A stretch of DNA of 64,000 nt from CAZGMC01 sp964526565 (GTDB lineage: Bacteria; Pseudomonadota; Alphaproteobacteria; DSM-16000; Inquilinaceae): contig CAZGMC010000008.1 in assembly GCA_964526565.1 (NCBI GenBank), positions 1-64,000 of the forward strand, written 5' to 3'. How positions within the stretch are numbered: position 1 is the first letter of the stretch; the number at the start of each line of letters is the position of its first letter. A program made the translations under genes and the position numbers. Of this stretch, positions 42,021-50,607 are shown piece after piece. The notes beneath the pieces were generated by a model. It worked only from the letters and a program-made list of their open reading frames with translations. It ran no database searches and was not told where the DNA came from.

Positions 42021-42830
42021 TTATCCATTCTTCCGCAGAAATGCGATGAACTTGCGATGAATCGGATCCGCTGACCACAGCGGATTCTCCCGTTTAAGAA
42101 AATAGAGCATTGAAAGGGACGCACGACTCTGAATGTAGCGAATCACCTCTTCTGTCGCTGTCGAGGTATAGAGGGCATCGCAGCCGCGCGGGTCGGTAAT
42201 CACGTCGTCGCACATCATGATCCCGCCCGGCCGGCACATGTGGTATGCGTTGCACATGTCCCAGGCGATTTCCGGATAGTGGTGGCCACCATCGATCCAG
42301 ATCAGGTCGTAGGGGCCGGGGGCCGCCTCGGGCAGGAAGAACGAGTTGCGCGCGACGAAGCGGATGCCGGGCCGGTTCACGTTGGCGTCACGCCGTGCTT
42401 TGTACTCGCGCATGACCACTGGGTCGTCGCGGAAATACGATGTACGCAGGATGGGATCGTCCTCCGGCAGGTCGCAGGTGACGACCTCGGCCTGTGGGAA
42501 CAGGGTCTTGAGGATGAGGCTGGTCTTGCCCCGGAAGGTGCCGATTTCCAGGATGTCCCTGATGCCGCGGCCGCGGTCGGTGAGGCTGAGGCAGGCAAAC
42601 AGCAGCCAGTGGACCGAATCGGTCCCGGCAAGATGGTCGAAGCGCTTGCCGGAAATATCCAGCAGAACCTCGTCGAGCAGGCTGCGGCCGGCGTCGACAT
42701 CGAAGCCGGTGTCCGCGAACTTGCGCCGCTCGTCGGCCTGGATGGCGGCTAGGTCGTAGGTGGCGATGCACCAGCGGCGGCGCAGATAACGGGCATAGCG
42801 GCCGGGATCGAGATACTTGGGCAGCGGCAT
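42021..42830 (-). CDS. Class I SAM-dependent methyltransferase (CmcI-like)
   Basis: This 269-residue methyltransferase has ILEIGTFRGKTSLILKTLFP near residues 93-112, VVTCDLPEDDP after it, and YDLIWIDGGHHYPEIAWDM and GGIMMCDDVITD, which resemble the metal-assisted O-methyltransferases of the CmcI/Methyltransf_24 group where the DGGH and DD acidic residues bind Mg. It is the first gene of the long minus-strand operon running to pseF. The 0.4-kb gap to its right, shared with the divergent plus-strand operon, should hold its promoter. Confidence 0.85.
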   Translation of the reverse strand: MPLPKYLDPGRYARYLRRRWCIATYDLAAIQADERRKFADTGFDVDAGRSLLDEVLLDISGKRFDHLAGTDSVHWLLFACLSLTDRGRGIRDILEIGTFRGKTSLILKTLFPQAEVVTCDLPEDDPILRTSYFRDDPVVMREYKARRDANVNRPGIRFVARNSFFLPEAAPGPYDLIWIDGGHHYPEIAWDMCNAYHMCRPGGIMMCDDVITDPRGCDALYTSTATEEVIRYIQSRASLSMLYFLKRENPLWSADPIHRKFIAFLRKNG

Positions 42831-43243
42831 ATGGCTGGTTCAGGCAGATGTGAGAGGCAGGCGGCACGGCGAATCGGCATGCCCTGTGGTGGTTGAGCGA
42901 TTGCGCCGACTGCACCGGAGGGCCGGCCGTGCCGTCCCGCCAACTCCCGGCATCGCAGGCGTGCGGAATTAGTGATACCTTGGCCGTCAGACGACAAGGC
43001 CCAATGATGGCGGATGAGCCCGATTGCCCGAACGGGGCGGAAAATGCCATGAAAAGGTGCGGACCGTAAGCAGCACAAGCATGCCTCCCCGTAGCGATGA
43101 CCAGTGCCGGCGGCGGCCGCCATTAAAGGCGATTGCGATGCAGCGGACAAGTGTGTCACCTCGTCGTGCGTCGCTGGCGCGCCTCACACCTGCTGCATAC
43201 CCTTCTCGAGCTTTGAAGGCGTGGAACCGACCTGAGGTCTTCA
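42831..43243. other. Divergent intergenic region between two glycan operons
   Basis: This 413-bp gap separates the minus-strand operon starting at 42830 from the plus-strand operon starting at 43244, so promoters for both are expected here. I see no credible ORF or terminator, and no ops/JUMPstart-type element or clear -35/-10 pair that I would stand behind. Confidence 0.45.
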
Positions 43244-44116
43244 ATGCGCGTGCTCATACTCGGTGGCGACGGTATGCTCGGTCATCGCCTCATGCTGGAT
43301 CTGTCCCGAACCCATGAGGTGCAGGTTACGTTGCGCCGCGATCTGAACGACTATGCATGCCACGGCCTGTACACGGCCGACAACAGCCATACGGGGATCG
43401 ATGCCAGCAATGCCTGGCACGTCATCGACGTGATCGGCCAGGCCGGCCCGGACGTCGTGGTCAACGCCATCGGCATCATCAAGCAGCGCAAGGCCTCGTC
43501 CGACATGGTGCGCAGCCTGGAGATCAACGCGCTGCTGCCGCACCGCTTGGCGATCGCCTGTCGCGCCGCCGGAGCCCGGCTGATCCACGTCAGCACCGAC
43601 TGCGTCTTTGCCGGCGACCGCGGCGGCTATCGCGAGGAAGACCGGGCCGACGCGACCGACGTCTATGGCCGCACCAAGTACCTGGGCGAGGTGACCGGAC
43701 CGGGCTGCGTGACGCTGCGAACCTCGATAATCGGGCTGGAACTGCGCCGCAGGCACAGCCTGATCGAGTGGTACCTGGCCCAGACGGGCCGGATCAGGGG
43801 GTTCACCGGGGCCATCTTCAACGGTCTGACGACCATGGAGTTCAGCCGCGTGACACGGATGCTGATCGAGCGCTTCACGGACCTGAGCGGCGTCTATCAG
43901 GTCTGTTCGGAGCCGATCTCGAAGTACGAGCTGCTGCGCCGGCTGACGGACATGCTCGGCCGCACCGACGTGGACGTCGTGCCCGACCACGACTTCAAGT
44001 GCGACCGCAGCTTGAAGGGCAACCTTTTCGAGCAGGCAACGGGCTACACGGCGCCGACCTGGTCCTTGATGCTCGACGAACTGGCTCACGAAATCAGGAA
44101 ACGTCAGGAACAATGA
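43244..44116 (+). CDS. RmlD-like SDR, nucleotide-sugar 4-keto reductase
   Basis: This 290-residue extended SDR of the dTDP-4-dehydrorhamnose reductase family has VLILGGDGMLGHRLMLDL at the N-terminus, VVVNAIGIIKQ, LIHVSTDCVFAGDRGGY, a YGRTK catalytic pair and a late GVYQVCSEPISKYELL. Followed directly by an FnlA-like dehydratase and an FnlC-like 2-epimerase, it is best read as the C4 reductase making a UDP-2-acetamido-2,6-dideoxy-L-hexose. It lacks the cupin domain of CapF/FnlB and is closer to the RmlD-type reductase used for UDP-L-RhaNAc/L-QuiNAc. Its stop overlaps the next start. Confidence 0.85.
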   Translation: MRVLILGGDGMLGHRLMLDLSRTHEVQVTLRRDLNDYACHGLYTADNSHTGIDASNAWHVIDVIGQAGPDVVVNAIGIIKQRKASSDMVRSLEINALLPHRLAIACRAAGARLIHVSTDCVFAGDRGGYREEDRADATDVYGRTKYLGEVTGPGCVTLRTSIIGLELRRRHSLIEWYLAQTGRIRGFTGAIFNGLTTMEFSRVTRMLIERFTDLSGVYQVCSEPISKYELLRRLTDMLGRTDVDVVPDHDFKCDRSLKGNLFEQATGYTAPTWSLMLDELAHEIRKRQEQ

Positions 44117-45186
44117 ACAAGTTCTTCGAGGGCAAGCGCATTCTCGTTACCGGCGGCACCGGGTCCCTGGGCAAGACGCTGGTGTCCAGAATTCTTACCG
44201 GTGAGCGCGGCTGGCCGCAAAAAGTCGTGGTGTTTTCGCGCGACGAGGGCAAGCAGCACGACATGCGGCTGTCCTACCTGCACAGGCAGGCGCGGACCGA
44301 CGAGATCATTTATCGCAACTTCATGGGAGTCCTGGAGTTTCGCATCGGCGACGTGCGGTCCTATGCCGATGTCTGCGCCGCCATGTGCGACATGGACATC
44401 GTCATCAACGCCGCCGCCCTGAAGCAGGTCCCGACCTGCGAATATTTCCCTGAGCAGGCCGTGATGACCAACTGCGACGGGCCGGTCAACATCGTCCGCG
44501 CCGTCCGCGAAAAGTTTGCCGTGCCGGAGGTCGTCGTTGCCGTTTCCACCGACAAGGCGTGCAAGCCCATCAACGTGATGGGCATGTCCAAGGCGATCCA
44601 GGAGCGCATCTTCATCGCCGGCAACGTGCTGTCATCCGTCACCCGGTTCATCGGCGTGCGCTACGGCAACGTGCTGGCCTCGCGCGGCTCGGTCATCCCG
44701 ATGTTCCATGAACAGATCCGGCGCGGCGGCCCGGTGACCGTGACCGTGCCCGAGATGACCCGCTTCCTGCTCAGCCTCAACCAGGCCGTCAACACCGTCT
44801 TTGAGGCCCTGGCCACAGCACTGCCGGGGGAGATCCTGGTGCCGAACGCGCCGTCGGCGACGGTGCTGGACATCGCCCGGGCCCTGATCGACGACCGCAA
44901 GGTCGATGTCGAGATCATTGGCATCCGTCCTGGCGAGAAGATGCATGAGATCATGGTGTCCGAGGAGGAAAGCAACCACACGATCGGCTGCGGCGCCTAT
45001 TACGCCATTCTGCCCATGCTGCCGGAGCTGCGCGACGAGGGCCGGGCCGCCGCGCCGGTGCTCGGCCGGGAGTTCAGCTCGGCCGACCGGATCATGACGC
45101 TGGCGGAGACACGTGCGCTGCTCGCCGAGCACAAGCTGCTGGTCGAGGATCGCGACTTCAGCGACACCTCCGAACTGTTGCGCTAG
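44113..45186 (+). CDS. UDP-GlcNAc 4,6-dehydratase/5-epimerase (FnlA/CapE/WbjB-like)
   Basis: This 357-residue soluble SDR removes water from UDP-GlcNAc and inverts C5 to begin L-6-deoxy-HexNAc synthesis. Motifs are ILVTGGTGSLGKTL, VVVFSRDEGKQHDMR, INAAALKQVPTCEYFP, AVSTDKACKPINVMGMSKA (Met in place of the SDR Tyr) and IGIRPGEKMHEIMVSEEE. KQVPTCEY and the MGMSKA motif are nearer FnlA/CapE than PseB, although PseB performs the same inverting chemistry. It could therefore also supply the missing first step of the pseudaminic pathway. The start at 44113 overlaps the upstream stop. Confidence 0.88.
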   Translation: MNKFFEGKRILVTGGTGSLGKTLVSRILTGERGWPQKVVVFSRDEGKQHDMRLSYLHRQARTDEIIYRNFMGVLEFRIGDVRSYADVCAAMCDMDIVINAAALKQVPTCEYFPEQAVMTNCDGPVNIVRAVREKFAVPEVVVAVSTDKACKPINVMGMSKAIQERIFIAGNVLSSVTRFIGVRYGNVLASRGSVIPMFHEQIRRGGPVTVTVPEMTRFLLSLNQAVNTVFEALATALPGEILVPNAPSATVLDIARALIDDRKVDVEIIGIRPGEKMHEIMVSEEESNHTIGCGAYYAILPMLPELRDEGRAAAPVLGREFSSADRIMTLAETRALLAEHKLLVEDRDFSDTSELLR

Positions 45187-45196
45187 GAACGTTGCC

Positions 45197-46375
45197 ATGG
45201 CCCAGCAGCCGATGCTGGCCGCGGCCGATGGTCGCCGCCTTAAGGTGATGACCATTGTCGGCACGCGGCCGGAAATCATCAAGCTCAGCCGCGTCATCGC
45301 CGAGCTCGACCGGCACACCGACCATGTGTTGGTCCACTCCGGCCAGAACTATGACTACGAGCTGAACGAGGTCTTTTTCGAGCAGCTGGACATCCGCAAG
45401 CCGGACCACTTCCTGGATGCCGTCGGCGAGACGGCGGCCGAGACCATTGGCACCGTCATCGCCCGCACCGACCGGCTGCTGCGGACGGTGCGGCCGAATG
45501 CGGTGCTGTTCTACGGCGACACCAACACGTGCTTGGCGGTGATCGCCGCAAAGCGCCGCAAGGTGCCGGTGTTCCACATGGAGGCCGGCAACCGCTGCTT
45601 TGACGAGCGGGTGCCGGAGGAGATCAACCGCCGCATCGTCGACCACCTCGCCGACATCAACATGACTCTCACCGAACATGCCCGCCGCTACCTGATCGCC
45701 GAGGGCCTGCGGCCGGAGACGGTGATCAAGACCGGGTCGTCCATGCAGGAGGTGCTAAGCCATTACGCGCCGCGAATCGAGGCGTCCCCCGTTCTGGATA
45801 CGCTCGGCGTCACCCCCGGCGACTATTTCGTGGTGTCGAGCCACCGCGAGGAGAACGTCGACATCCCGGCCAACCTGGACAACCTTCTGGCAGCCGTACG
45901 GTCGCTCGTCGACACCTTCGGCAGGGAGGTGATCATGTCCACCCACCCCAGGACGCGCAGACACCTGGAGGCGCAGGACCTGAGCGCTTTCAAGAAGGTC
46001 CGGTTCGTGAAGCCGCTCGGTTTCCTGGACTACGTCAAGCTGCAGCAACACGCCTTCTGCGTCGTGTCCGACAGCGGCACGCTGACCGAGGAAAGCTCGC
46101 TGCTGAACTTTCCCGCCGTGATGATCCGCGAGGCCCACGAGCGGCCGGAGGGCATGGACGTGGGCACCCTGATCATGTCCGGCCTGCAGCCCGACCGGGT
46201 GGTCGACAGTGTGTGGGTCGTGACCGACCAAGCGGTTGCCATGCGGGCGCGTGGCCTGCCTGGCCCAAGGATGGTGCCGGACTACGAGGCCGGGAGCGTT
46301 TCGGAAAAGGTGGTGCGTATCATTCTCAGTTACACCGACTACGTGAACCGGACTGTCTGGCGGGTGCGATGCTGA
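45197..46375 (+). CDS. UDP-N-acetylglucosamine 2-epimerase family protein (FnlC/WecB-like)
   Basis: This 392-residue GT-B-fold epimerase has VMTIVGTRPEIIKLS near residue 17, HSGQNYDYELNEVFFEQL, VLFYGDTNTCLAV, FHMEAGNRCFDERVPEEINRRIVDH, VVSSHREENVD and VVSDSGTLTEESSLLNFPAVMIRE. These are the non-hydrolysing WecB/FnlC family motifs. Third in the FnlA-reductase-epimerase order, it likely acts at C2 of the UDP-L-6-deoxy-HexNAc, giving L-FucNAc or L-QuiNAc. It starts ten bases after the FnlA-like gene. Confidence 0.9.
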   Translation: MAQQPMLAAADGRRLKVMTIVGTRPEIIKLSRVIAELDRHTDHVLVHSGQNYDYELNEVFFEQLDIRKPDHFLDAVGETAAETIGTVIARTDRLLRTVRPNAVLFYGDTNTCLAVIAAKRRKVPVFHMEAGNRCFDERVPEEINRRIVDHLADINMTLTEHARRYLIAEGLRPETVIKTGSSMQEVLSHYAPRIEASPVLDTLGVTPGDYFVVSSHREENVDIPANLDNLLAAVRSLVDTFGREVIMSTHPRTRRHLEAQDLSAFKKVRFVKPLGFLDYVKLQQHAFCVVSDSGTLTEESSLLNFPAVMIREAHERPEGMDVGTLIMSGLQPDRVVDSVWVVTDQAVAMRARGLPGPRMVPDYEAGSVSEKVVRIILSYTDYVNRTVWRVRC

Positions 46376-46487
46376 GCGCGACGCGGAGGGGAAAGCCGAA
46401 CCGCGGGCAATTGTCTTCGCCAAACCACTTCGATATCGTCGCCTGTCATCCTAGAATTTTTTCGGCAAATGCACATTCGGCAGTCAG

Positions 46488-48338
46488 ATGACAACGTCCA
46501 TCCGCAAAGCCCTTGACATACTGGACGGACGGACGCGCCGGCGTTTGCCTCTGCTGGCCGGTACCTTTGCCTTGCTCGCCGCCTTCGACGCCGTGAGCGT
46601 GGGCTTGGTGTTCCCGCTCATGCTGATCCTCGTGGATCCGCAGGCCGCCGAGCAGAGCGAGTGGCTGGCGACTGTCGCCGACATCCTGGGTGCGCGCGAT
46701 CGGCAGTCCCTGGTGATCGGGCTGGGGATGGTGATCGCCGGCTGCTTCGTCGCCAAGAGCGTTGCGTCGGCGTTCCTGGTCCGATGGCAGTACGCAATGG
46801 TGTCCCGCGCCGAGGCGTCGGTGGGCGTCCGCCTGTTCATCCGCTACCTGACCAGCCCCTGGCAGGCGGTCTCACAGCGCAATTCTTCTGAACTCATCCG
46901 CAATGCCTCGACGTCCGCGAGTTCAACTTTTCTTGCATTCATCATTCCAGTCATGACGATAATGGTTGAGGGCCTGCTGGGCATCGCGCTTCTTGCGATG
47001 CTGCTAATTGCCGATGCGGCCGTCGCTCTTGTTTCCCTGGCGATGGTGAGCTTGGCAGTTGGCCTGTACTATATCGCGGTTCGGCGTGATCTGACCCGGA
47101 TCGGGCGGCAATTTCAGGAAGCCACATTCGGTCTTCTCAATCACCTGAAGCAGGGCATTGGGGCTGCACGGGAGATCCGCGTTCTCGGCCGCCAAGGCGA
47201 GTTTGTCCGCAAGCTACAAGATTCACGTGACCTTTATGCCGCTGTGCAGACGAAGCGGGTGTTCCTGACACAGCTGCCGCGCTACTATCTTGAGTCGGTC
47301 CTTGTCATCGTCGTCCTCGTTGCCGTCATCGTGGCCCTTGCCACCCGTGAGCCGACCGAGGTGGCGCCATTGCTGGCGTTGTTCGGCGTCGCCGCTGTCC
47401 GCCTCCTGACCTCAGCAACGCGCGGGCTGGCAGCAATGCAGCAGGTCCGCATCGGTACCGAGGCGCTGGCCGTGGTTCATGCCGACCTGGTGGCGCCGGC
47501 TGCGACGCCGCCGCCACCGATGGCACCAGGGGCATGTGGCCTTCCGGACGCCATGGCCGATCCCGGCCCAAGCGCCGCACCGGCTGGCATCCGCGTGCAG
47601 GGGATCAGCTTCGCCTACCGGCCAGCCGAGCCGGCGTTGATCGACGTGGACCTGCACATCCGCTGGGGCGAGAGCATCGGAGTCGTCGGCCCGTCGGGCA
47701 GCGGTAAGAGCACCCTGATCGACATCGTCTTGGGACTGCTGCCGCCGACCCGTGGGCAGGTTCTCGTCGATGGCAGGAACATCCTGGAGATGCTGCCGCA
47801 GTGGCGCTCGCGGCTCGGCTATGTGCCGCAGCACATCTACCTGACCGACGACACGCTGCGGCGAAACATCGCCTTCGGGCTGGCTGACCGGGACATCGAC
47901 GACGCGCGGGTGCGGCGCGCTCTGCAGATGGCCCACCTGACCGCCGTGGCAGAGGGACTGCCCGACGGTCTGGATACGGTCGTGGGCGAGCACGGCGCCT
48001 CGCTGTCCGGCGGCCAGCGCCAGCGCATCGGGATCGCGCGGGCGCTCTACCACGACCCGGACGTCGTCCTGATGGACGAAGCGACCTCGGCGCTCGACAG
48101 CGAGACCGAGAACTTTGTGGTGGCCGCGGTCGACGCGCTCAAGCGGCAGAAGACGATCATTGTCGTCGCCCACCGCCTCAGCACCGTCCGGCGCTGCGAC
48201 CGGCTGGTCATGCTCGACGGCGGGCGCATGGTCGCGGCGGGGTCGTTCGACGCCCTGGCCAGGACCAATGCGGATTTCGCGCGAATCGTCGAGCTGGGCA
48301 CGAGGGGTCGGGCCGCCGCGCAAGAGGAAGCGAGATGA
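46488..48338 (+). CDS. ABC transporter, fused permease/ATPase (PglK/MsbA-like flippase)
   Basis: This 616-residue half-transporter has an ABC transmembrane domain (about residues 15-325, six hydrophobic segments) and a C-terminal ATPase: Walker A GPSGSGKSTLID, Q-loop GYVPQHIYLTDD, signature LSGGQRQRIGIARAL, Walker B VVLMDEATSALD and the VVAHRLSTV switch. Overall it resembles PglK-type flippases of lipid-linked oligosaccharides. Between domains an Ala/Pro-rich linker (about 330-365) is unusually long. In this locus it may flip the undecaprenyl-linked repeat. It lies 112 bp after the epimerase, and its stop overlaps the next start. Confidence 0.9.
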   Translation: MTTSIRKALDILDGRTRRRLPLLAGTFALLAAFDAVSVGLVFPLMLILVDPQAAEQSEWLATVADILGARDRQSLVIGLGMVIAGCFVAKSVASAFLVRWQYAMVSRAEASVGVRLFIRYLTSPWQAVSQRNSSELIRNASTSASSTFLAFIIPVMTIMVEGLLGIALLAMLLIADAAVALVSLAMVSLAVGLYYIAVRRDLTRIGRQFQEATFGLLNHLKQGIGAAREIRVLGRQGEFVRKLQDSRDLYAAVQTKRVFLTQLPRYYLESVLVIVVLVAVIVALATREPTEVAPLLALFGVAAVRLLTSATRGLAAMQQVRIGTEALAVVHADLVAPAATPPPPMAPGACGLPDAMADPGPSAAPAGIRVQGISFAYRPAEPALIDVDLHIRWGESIGVVGPSGSGKSTLIDIVLGLLPPTRGQVLVDGRNILEMLPQWRSRLGYVPQHIYLTDDTLRRNIAFGLADRDIDDARVRRALQMAHLTAVAEGLPDGLDTVVGEHGASLSGGQRQRIGIARALYHDPDVVLMDEATSALDSETENFVVAAVDALKRQKTIIVVAHRLSTVRRCDRLVMLDGGRMVAAGSFDALARTNADFARIVELGTRGRAAAQEEAR

Positions 48339-49264
48339 GCGTTCTCGGGCCGTGGTCCGCCCCCGAATCTTGGCTGGTGTTTGGTGCCAGCGGCCTGCTG
48401 GGGCACGGAGTGTCCGCCCATCTGGCGGCAACCGGCCGCCGGGTGACGGCGGCCGTGCACCGCCATACGCTGGCGGTACCCGGAATACAAGAAGTTTCCC
48501 TCGATCTGCTCGCCGGCGACGATGCGACGGGGCTGCCGGACGCGACGGCGGCGGACGTGATCCTGTATGCGGCGGGCCTGACCAGCGTCGACCGCTGCGA
48601 GGAGGACGAGCAGTTGGCCCTGAGTCTGCACGCCGAGATGCCGGCGCGGCTGGCCACCCGGGCCGCCGCCCTGGGTCGGCGCTTTGTGTACATCTCCACC
48701 GACCATCTGTGGGATGGCGCGCACGCCTTGGTCCGGGAAGACGAGCCACCGCGGCCGATCAACGCTTATGCGCGGACCAAGGCGGCCGGTGAGCGGATGG
48801 TTGCCGCCGCCGACCCCAGTGCCCTGATCCTGCGCACCAATTTCTTTGGCAATGGGCGGCCGTGGCGCCAGTCCCTGTCCGACTGGATGCTGTCGCGCCT
48901 GCGCAGCGGCCAGACGCTTAACGCCTTCGGCGACGCCTTCTTCACGCCGATCGGCATCCCACTGCTGACCCAGTTGATCGACCGGGCCGTGGCCGCCGGC
49001 CTGCAGGGCATCTACCATGTGTGCGGCGGCCAGCGCATTTCGAAGTACGAGTTCGCCCTGCACCTGGCCTCTTGGTGCGGCCTGCCCGGCGACCTCGTCC
49101 GCAGGGGGCGCTTGGCCGATGCCGGGCTGCTCGCGCCACGGCCGGCTGACATGTCCCTCGCCACGGACAAGATCGCAGCTGCCCTGCACATCCGGCCGCC
49201 GGGCCTCGAGGAGAGCTTTGCGGCGGTTCTGGGACCGCGGGCGATCCGGCCCACCAGGGATTGA
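48335..49264 (+). CDS. RmlD-like SDR family sugar-nucleotide reductase
   Basis: This 309-residue extended SDR has WLVFGASGLLGHGVSAHL near residues 13-30, VILYAAGLTSVDRCEED, FVYISTDHLWDGAHAL, an NAYARTKAAGE catalytic pair and a late GIYHVCGGQRISKYEFALHL. It belongs to the dTDP-4-dehydrorhamnose reductase group and is a distant paralogue of the gene at 43244. It probably reduces a 4-keto nucleotide sugar. The ATG at 48335 overlaps the transporter stop by ATGA, so it is part of the same operon. Confidence 0.87.
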   Translation: MSVLGPWSAPESWLVFGASGLLGHGVSAHLAATGRRVTAAVHRHTLAVPGIQEVSLDLLAGDDATGLPDATAADVILYAAGLTSVDRCEEDEQLALSLHAEMPARLATRAAALGRRFVYISTDHLWDGAHALVREDEPPRPINAYARTKAAGERMVAAADPSALILRTNFFGNGRPWRQSLSDWMLSRLRSGQTLNAFGDAFFTPIGIPLLTQLIDRAVAAGLQGIYHVCGGQRISKYEFALHLASWCGLPGDLVRRGRLADAGLLAPRPADMSLATDKIAAALHIRPPGLEESFAAVLGPRAIRPTRD

Positions 49265-49341
49265 CGGCCCATGCCCCACACGCGTTCCATGCGGGGTTTC
49301 CGGCTCGGCCGACACGCCGCCGGTACGGAGGAGCACGACCA

Positions 49342-50607
49342 ATGACGGGCATGCAGCGCCGAAAGACGACGGAACCGACCGCGGATGCTCGTCCGCCGGC
49401 ACGCAACGGATCGACAACCATGACCGAGCCGCGCATTCTCAATTATGGCCGCCATCTTGTGGAGGAGGACGACATTCAGGCCGTCTGCGCGGTGCTGCGC
49501 GGCGACCTGATCACGCAGGGCCCCATGGTGGAGCGGCTGGAGCAGGCGCTGGCCGAGCGGGTTGGCGCGCGCTATGGCGTGCTCGTCAACAGCGGCACCT
49601 CGGCCCTGCACATCGCCTGCCTGGCAGCGGGCATGACGCCGCACTCCCGCGGCGTGACGTCGGCGCTCACCTTCGTCGCCTCGGCCAACGCCATGGTCTA
49701 TTGCGGTGGCGTCCCCGCAACCGTCGACATCGACCCGGCGAGACTGGGCATGATGCCCGAGGCCCTGCGCCGTCACCTCGACGTCTACCCCGAGACCCGG
49801 GTGGTGATGCCGGTCAGCTTCGGTGGTCTGGCCCATGCCGCTGCCGAGATCCGCAGCATCGCGGGGGATCGTATCGTCATCGAGGACGCCTCCCATACAC
49901 TGGGCGGATGCTATGACGATGGCAGCCCGGTCGGCTGCGGCGCCTATGCCGACATGACGGTGTTCTCGTTCCACCCCGTCAAGCCGATTACCATGGGCGA
50001 GGGCGGGTGCCTGGTCACCAACGATCCCGAGCTGGCGCGGCGGGCACGTCTCTACCGCAGCCACGGCATCGAGCGTTCGCCCGACCGCTTCATCGGTGAC
50101 CATGTCGAGGACGGCGACATCCTGCCCTGGGTCTACGAGCAGCAGGCGCTGGGCTTCAACTACCGCATCACCGACATCCAGGCTGCCCTGGGCCTGTCGC
50201 AGCTTGCCAAGCTGGACCGGTTCGTGGCCCGGCGCCGGCAGATCGCCGCCTACTATGACGAGGCCTTCGGCAGCCTGCCCCACCTCAGGATACCGCAGAG
50301 CGCACCCGAAGACCGGGCCCGCTCGGGCCACCACCTCTATGTTGTCAGCCTGGACTTCGAGCAGCTCGGGATCACCCGCCGCATCTTCATGGAGCGGCTC
50401 AAGGCGCACCGGGTCGGCACCCAGGTCCACTACATCCCGCTGTACCGCCAGCCCTTCCACGCGCGGACCTTCGGCATGCGTATCGAGGACCATCCCAATG
50501 CCGAGGAGTACTATCGCCGCTGCCTGTCGATCCCGCTGTCCCCCGACCTGACTGACGAGGAGGTCGAGCGCGTCGTGGTCGCGGTTCGCGAGTCGATGGA
50601 GCCATGA
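49342..50607 (+). CDS. pseC: DegT/DnrJ/EryC1/StrS aminotransferase, PseC-type
   Basis: This 421-residue PLP aminotransferase probably makes UDP-4-amino-4,6-dideoxy-N-acetyl-L-altrosamine for pseudaminic acid. It has NYGRHLVEEDDIQAV, LVNSGTSALHIACLAAG, VIEDASHTLGGCYDDG and the PseC-type lysine motif FSFHPVKPITMGEGG (Lys214), followed by LGFNYRITDIQAALGLSQL. I chose the ATG at 49342 because GGAGGAG sits eight bases upstream. An ATG at 49420 gives a length nearer the usual 385 and is the alternative. It is 30 kb from pseI/pseG but on the same locus. Confidence 0.85.
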   Translation: MTGMQRRKTTEPTADARPPARNGSTTMTEPRILNYGRHLVEEDDIQAVCAVLRGDLITQGPMVERLEQALAERVGARYGVLVNSGTSALHIACLAAGMTPHSRGVTSALTFVASANAMVYCGGVPATVDIDPARLGMMPEALRRHLDVYPETRVVMPVSFGGLAHAAAEIRSIAGDRIVIEDASHTLGGCYDDGSPVGCGAYADMTVFSFHPVKPITMGEGGCLVTNDPELARRARLYRSHGIERSPDRFIGDHVEDGDILPWVYEQQALGFNYRITDIQAALGLSQLAKLDRFVARRRQIAAYYDEAFGSLPHLRIPQSAPEDRARSGHHLYVVSLDFEQLGITRRIFMERLKAHRVGTQVHYIPLYRQPFHARTFGMRIEDHPNAEEYYRRCLSIPLSPDLTDEEVERVVVAVRESMEP

